In this document: positions 5,144 to 8,441 of the stretch, in pieces
Layout: each line of letters begins with the position of its first letter
How positions within the stretch are numbered: position 1 is the first letter of the stretch
NCBI GenBank assembly: GCA_964560565.1
Contig: CAZLMF010000066.1
Location: 1-8,441, forward strand
Direction of reading: 5' to 3'
Length of the DNA stretch: 8,441 nucleotides
Source: CAZLMF01 sp964560565
GTDB lineage: Bacteria > Bacillota > Clostridia > Oscillospirales > Ruminococcaceae
Position numbers and translations under genes: made by a program
Notes under the pieces: model-generated
The model's input: only the letters and a program-made list of their open reading frames with translations
Told to the model about the DNA's origin: nothing
Databases searched by the model: none

Positions 5144-7231
5144 TTAAAAAATTGAAAGGGTTAGGAACGCTGTGGACATCAGTGAGGAAAGAAGTGATAC
5201 AACGGTAATTTGTGTGTTGATTGAAGGGCCTGCGGTGTCTTTGAAGGGGTCACCGACCGTATCGCCTACAACTGCCGACTTATGTGCATCGGAGCCTTTG
5301 CCGCCCTCATGACCGGATTCAATGTACTTTTTAGCATTATCCCAAAGTCCGCCGGAGTTTGACATAAATAGCGCAAGCAGCAGACCGCTTACAATGTTAC
5401 CTGCAAGGAATCCGCCGATTGCCCCAACGCCGCCGATAAAGCCAACTGCAAGGGTGGCAACAATTGCCATTAGTCCTGCAGGGATAAGCTCCTTGATAGC
5501 GCCGATGGTGGCAATTTGAATGCATTTGTCATATTCGGGGACAACGCCTTTTTTGCCTTCCTTAAGACCGAGGATTTCTTTAAACTGACGATGAATTTCA
5601 GCAACCATTCGCTGTGCGTTCTTGTCAACACCAAGCATTAGCATAGCAGAGAATACAGCAGGAACTGCCGCACCCACAAGCATACCAAAGAACACAACAG
5701 GATTCATAATATCAAATGAGGTGATACCCGCAACACCAAGCTCGAGTGCCTTAGCATTTACCTCGCTCATAAATGCGCCTAGAAGTGCTATAACAGTAAG
5801 ACCAGCAGCACTTATCGCAAAGCCCTTTGTGATAGCCTTAACTGTGTTTCCCGCGCTATCGAGGGAGTCAGTGATTTCAAGTGCCTCGTCGCCGAGGTCG
5901 CCCATTTCAGCAAGTCCTCTTGCATTATCAACGATGGGTCCGTATGCGTCGTTGGAAATAATCATACCGACGATTGAAAGCATACCCACTGCCGCCATTG
6001 CAATACCGAACATTGCATAATCGCTACCAAGTGGCTTACAAATCATGTATGCGCCAAGTGAGGTTGCGCCAATGCCCACAAGTGCAGGCAAAACGCTCAA
6101 CAGCCCGTAGGACATACCTGAAAGGATTGTGAATGCAGGGCCTGCTTTAGAAGCCTTTGCAACATATCGAACAGGGGGCTTGTTGTCATTTGTGAAGTAG
6201 TCGCTTGCAATGCCGATGATTACGCCGACTAAAAGCCCAAGGACTGTTGCGCCCCAAATGCGCCACTCAAAGCCAAAGGCGGCAGTTGCGCCGGCGGTAA
6301 AAGCAGCGTAAATTGCTGTGGTGACGTAGGTGCTGCTGTTAAGCGCACGGGTAGGATCGCCATTTTTGCCGATTCTGGCAGTTGCAACACCGATTATAGA
6401 AGCAAGTAAGCCAAGACCTGCATAGCAGAACACCATTGCAGCGTTAGTTGTGCCCCCTGCGATTGCGTCAAGGGATACTGCCATTACAAGAGCTGCTGCC
6501 ATTGAAGCCACGTTTGAGTCAAACAGGTCAGCGCCCATTCCTGCAACGTCGCCGACATTATCGCCCACGTTATCAGCGATAACAGCAGGGTTGCGAGGGT
6601 CATCCTCGGGGATGCCAAGCTCGACTTTACCTGTGATATCTGCGCTTATGTCAGCGGTTTTAGTGAATATGCCTCCTCCTGCCTTTGCGAAAAGAGCAAG
6701 GGAGCTTGCACCAAAGCTAAAGCCCAATAGAGCGGTGGCGTTATTGGTGATTAGCATAACACCTGCAACACCCAGCAAAGATGCGCCGACTACTGCCATG
6801 CCCATTACAGCGCCTCCACGGAAGCCTGCCATAAAAGCGGGTTTTATGCCCTTTTGTGCAGCCTCAGCCGCTTTAACATTGGCGATGGTGGCAATTTCAA
6901 TACCAACCTTGCCTGCAAGTGCTGAGAATACGTTACCGAATATGTAGGCTACTGCCATGATGACGTTATCGAGGATTTCGCCCTTCCATATTGGCTTTGG
7001 TAGGAATAATAGGATGAGTACAGCAACAACGCCTGCAAAGCGAGCAAGTACTATATACTCATGTCTTAGGAATGTGTTTGCTCCATTTCGAATGAGCTGT
7101 CCGATTTCAGCAATTCTCTCGTTAGAGGATTCGCGGGACTTCACCCAGTTGTAAAGCCAAATAGCGAAGATGAATGCCAAGACCGAGATTCCCATTGAAA
7201 TGAGCATAAAAATTTTGCTGGTTTCTAACAT
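5144..7231 (-). CDS. hppA: Membrane proton-pumping pyrophosphatase, predicted K+-independent
   Basis: This integral membrane pump hydrolyses pyrophosphate and moves protons out of the cytoplasm. The 695-residue length and repeated hydrophobic segments fit the 16-helix family. The substrate-site motifs are intact: D-x7-K-x-E at Asp194/Lys202/Glu204, EDDPRNPAVIADNVGDNVGD (209-228), NDAYGPIVDNA (427-437) and VGDTVGDPFKDTAGPS (655-670). In the segment GNTVKAITKG (461-470) the key positions are Lys465 and Thr468. Potassium-independent enzymes carry this Lys/Thr pair, while potassium-dependent ones carry Ala/Gly, so this member should not need K+. As the sodium-pumping subfamilies known to me are K+-dependent, proton transport is favoured. 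The ribosome site GGAAGGA lies 9 bases before the ATG. It has its own promoter upstream and a likely terminator beyond the gap, so it is probably monocistronic. The C-terminus ends normally just before the gap. Confidence 0.95.
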   Translation of the reverse strand: MLETSKIFMLISMGISVLAFIFAIWLYNWVKSRESSNERIAEIGQLIRNGANTFLRHEYIVLARFAGVVAVLILLFLPKPIWKGEILDNVIMAVAYIFGNVFSALAGKVGIEIATIANVKAAEAAQKGIKPAFMAGFRGGAVMGMAVVGASLLGVAGVMLITNNATALLGFSFGASSLALFAKAGGGIFTKTADISADITGKVELGIPEDDPRNPAVIADNVGDNVGDVAGMGADLFDSNVASMAAALVMAVSLDAIAGGTTNAAMVFCYAGLGLLASIIGVATARIGKNGDPTRALNSSTYVTTAIYAAFTAGATAAFGFEWRIWGATVLGLLVGVIIGIASDYFTNDNKPPVRYVAKASKAGPAFTILSGMSYGLLSVLPALVGIGATSLGAYMICKPLGSDYAMFGIAMAAVGMLSIVGMIISNDAYGPIVDNARGLAEMGDLGDEALEITDSLDSAGNTVKAITKGFAISAAGLTVIALLGAFMSEVNAKALELGVAGITSFDIMNPVVFFGMLVGAAVPAVFSAMLMLGVDKNAQRMVAEIHRQFKEILGLKEGKKGVVPEYDKCIQIATIGAIKELIPAGLMAIVATLAVGFIGGVGAIGGFLAGNIVSGLLLALFMSNSGGLWDNAKKYIESGHEGGKGSDAHKSAVVGDTVGDPFKDTAGPSINTQITVVSLLSSLMSTAFLTLSIF

Positions 7232-7272
7232 TGTAAATCTTCCTTCCCCTTATTTTATGACGCTTCTCTCTA

Positions 7273-7320
7273 AAAAAGCGAAACTTATAATATGATAGCA
7301 CTTTCGCTTTTTAGTTTCAA
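7273..7320 (-). promoter_or_regulatory. Predicted hppA promoter enclosed by an inverted repeat
   Basis: On the minus strand TTGAAA (7320-7315) and TATCAT (7297-7292) are 17 bases apart, with an extended -10 TG (TGCTATCAT). Transcription would start near 7285, about 55 bases before the ATG. A perfect 11-bp inverted repeat, AAAAAGCGAAA/TTTCGCTTTTT (plus-strand arms 7273-7283 and 7302-7312, 18 bases between), is centred on the -10 box. It could be an operator. The rest of the 238-base intergenic region (7321-7437) is AT-rich, with a short TA run at 7380-7389 and nothing else I can assign. Confidence 0.6.
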
Positions 7321-7437
7321 GTGGTTTTAGGTAAATACTCATAGCTTTGTACAAAATCTACTAACATTGCAACAGTTTATTATATATATCACTCAAAATA
7401 ATAGCTAAAAGTGACAACTCGAATCAATTATAAGCGC

Positions 7438-7467
7438 AAAAAAGGGCAGCTTTATGCTGCCCCTTTT
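7438..7467 (-). terminator. Intrinsic terminator of the CDF transporter gene
   Basis: In minus-strand RNA, AAAAGGGGCAGC pairs with GCTGCCCTTTTT (12 bp with one G-U) around the loop ATAAA and ends in six T. It begins two bases after the TAG stop, so it separates this gene from hppA. Confidence 0.9.
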
Positions 7468-7469
7468 AA

Positions 7470-8441
7470 CTATTTAATTTTACTGCTGGTAGATGGAATA
7501 TAGGTGCGGTCGATGGTTACCACCGTATAAAGCGTGCTGTCATGCTCCGAAACCCCTGCGGCTATTTCATCCCGAATCTGCGAATCGCTCGGCTTATACT
7601 CAAAAGGGACGCTTACATCAAAGATGAGGTTGCTGTGAGTTGTGCCTCTGACCACCCGAAAATCATGCATGGTAATTGAAGGGTTAAGCTTTTCAACAAT
7701 GTCTTTGACAAAGCTGTGTAGCTCATTTACATAGGGGTCATCGGTCACAAGGGGATCCATGTGAATGACAAGGTGAATGCCGCAATCCTGCTCAATATCA
7801 CGCTCGATATTATCGATTAAATCGTGGCTGTCAAGGATGTTTTCGTTAGCATTTACCTCGGCATGAACCGACGCAAAGCATCGCCCAGGCCCATAATCAT
7901 GCACCACAAGGTCGTGTGTGCCGATTATTCCCTCATACTTTAGTATATAACTATCTATGCTTGTAATTAGCTCCTCAGAGGGGGCTTGCCCTAAAATCCT
8001 ATCAACGGTATCTTTTAGTATGCCAATGCCTGATACCATGATGAAAATTGCAACCGCAATACCCATGTAGCCATCAAGGGAAAAGCCAATCATAGGGCTT
8101 AAAAGTGTGGAAATAAAAACCGCTGTGGTCGCCGCAACGTCTGAAAGACTGTCCACTGCTGTTGCTGTTATAACTGTGGAATTTATGCGCTTTGCAATGC
8201 CTGAGTTGAACACATAAAGCCAAAACTTCACAATAATTGATATTGCAAGGACTATAAGTGCAACCACGCTGAAAACAATGTCAGTGGGGTTCATAATCTT
8301 ATCTACCGATGTTCTTACAAGCTCGAAGCCGATAAAGAGTATGAAAACTGCGACAAGTGATGAAGCAAGGTATTCAATTCGAGCATGACCGAAGGGGTGC
8401 TTATTGTCGGCAGGCTTGCTTGAAAGCTTAAAGCTTACAAG
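7470..8441 (-). CDS. Cation diffusion facilitator metal exporter, N-terminus beyond the window
   Basis: This is a CDF-family proton-coupled exporter of a divalent metal such as Mn, Zn or Fe. The reading frame stays open to the window edge: 49 codons upstream of the ATG at 8294 encode the family's HPFGHARIEYL segment (visible residues 15-25) and another membrane helix, so that ATG is internal. In the 323 visible residues, membrane helices lie near 25-42, 54-78, 90-114 and 123-143. The fifth family helix carries D-x3-D (Asp97 and Asp101, in AVDSLSD). Zinc-type members usually have H-x3-D there, and D-x3-D is more typical of manganese exporters such as MntE, which is suggestive only. The cytosolic tail has a normal metal-binding dimer domain (about 160-228) and a second similar-looking unit (about 231-315, with HDFRVVRGTTHSN). 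The second helix, with the other half of the metal site, is missing from view. Confidence 0.9.
   Translation of the reverse strand, partial: LVSFKLSSKPADNKHPFGHARIEYLASSLVAVFILFIGFELVRTSVDKIMNPTDIVFSVVALIVLAISIIVKFWLYVFNSGIAKRINSTVITATAVDSLSDVAATTAVFISTLLSPMIGFSLDGYMGIAVAIFIMVSGIGILKDTVDRILGQAPSEELITSIDSYILKYEGIIGTHDLVVHDYGPGRCFASVHAEVNANENILDSHDLIDNIERDIEQDCGIHLVIHMDPLVTDDPYVNELHSFVKDIVEKLNPSITMHDFRVVRGTTHSNLIFDVSVPFEYKPSDSQIRDEIAAGVSEHDSTLYTVVTIDRTYIPSTSSKIK

Noticed and set aside
5322..7154. Several plus-strand open frames of 65-165 codons opposite hppA
   Set aside because: They are Ala/Pro/Ser-rich antisense shadows of a biased membrane-protein gene, with no ribosome sites or recognisable domains.
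7380..7389. TA run as a regulatory repeat
   Set aside because: It is short low-complexity sequence in an AT-rich intergenic region, with no associated motif.
8292..8294. ATG at 8294 as the start of the CDF gene
   Set aside because: The frame is open upstream to the window edge and encodes the conserved HPFGHARIEYL segment, so the gene starts outside the window.

Overview
The window looks like a chromosomal segment of an anaerobic clostridial Firmicute, probably of the Ruminococcaceae/Oscillospiraceae type. The grounds are a Ser/Thr-linked, lipid-anchored GH5 glucanase, a clostridial-style LysM wall protein, a PyrR RNA attenuator, a membrane pyrophosphatase and a CDF transporter with an extended cytosolic tail. 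Strong GGAGG ribosome sites and sigma-A-like promoters with 17-bp spacers also fit. A run of exactly 100 N (5043-5142) marks it as a scaffolded draft or metagenome assembly. This assignment is inference from gene content, since no rRNA or other taxonomic marker is present.

Layout. A secreted three-LysM protein (3-1028, minus) and a GH5 glucanase lipoprotein (1231-2577, plus) are divergent across a 202-bp promoter region. The glucanase converges on the pyrR-uraA operon (minus, 4706 down to 2647), with a shared bidirectional terminator at 2604-2632. About 215 bases lie between the pyrR promoter and the pyrR start. They hold a complete PyrR attenuator: a PyrR-binding hairpin, an antiterminator and an intrinsic terminator that exclude one another. 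Beyond it come a minus-strand terminator and the N gap. Then follow hppA (5144-7231, minus), encoding a membrane pyrophosphatase predicted to be potassium-independent, and a cation diffusion facilitator (7470 to past 8441, minus) that is cut off by the window end.

How the genes work together. The LysM and GH5 proteins are both exported and act at the cell wall or surface; the GH5 enzyme probably cuts beta-1,4-glucans in plant fibre. pyrR-uraA is a compact pyrimidine-salvage unit: UraA imports uracil, and PyrR both senses UMP/UTP and, in this family, can convert uracil to UMP. The leader shuts the operon off when pyrimidines are plentiful. hppA pumps protons using pyrophosphate, a by-product of reactions such as uracil phosphoribosylation, but its adjacency to pyrR crosses the gap and the genes have separate promoters and terminators. 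The CDF exporter is a separate transcription unit.

Three start sites differ from the longest open frames: LysM starts at 1028, pyrR at ATG 4706 rather than GTG 4724, and the CDF frame is open all the way to the window edge. I saw no tRNA, rRNA, CRISPR array, insertion sequence or phage gene. I found no convincing entirely new system; the best-supported non-obvious element is the pyrR attenuator.
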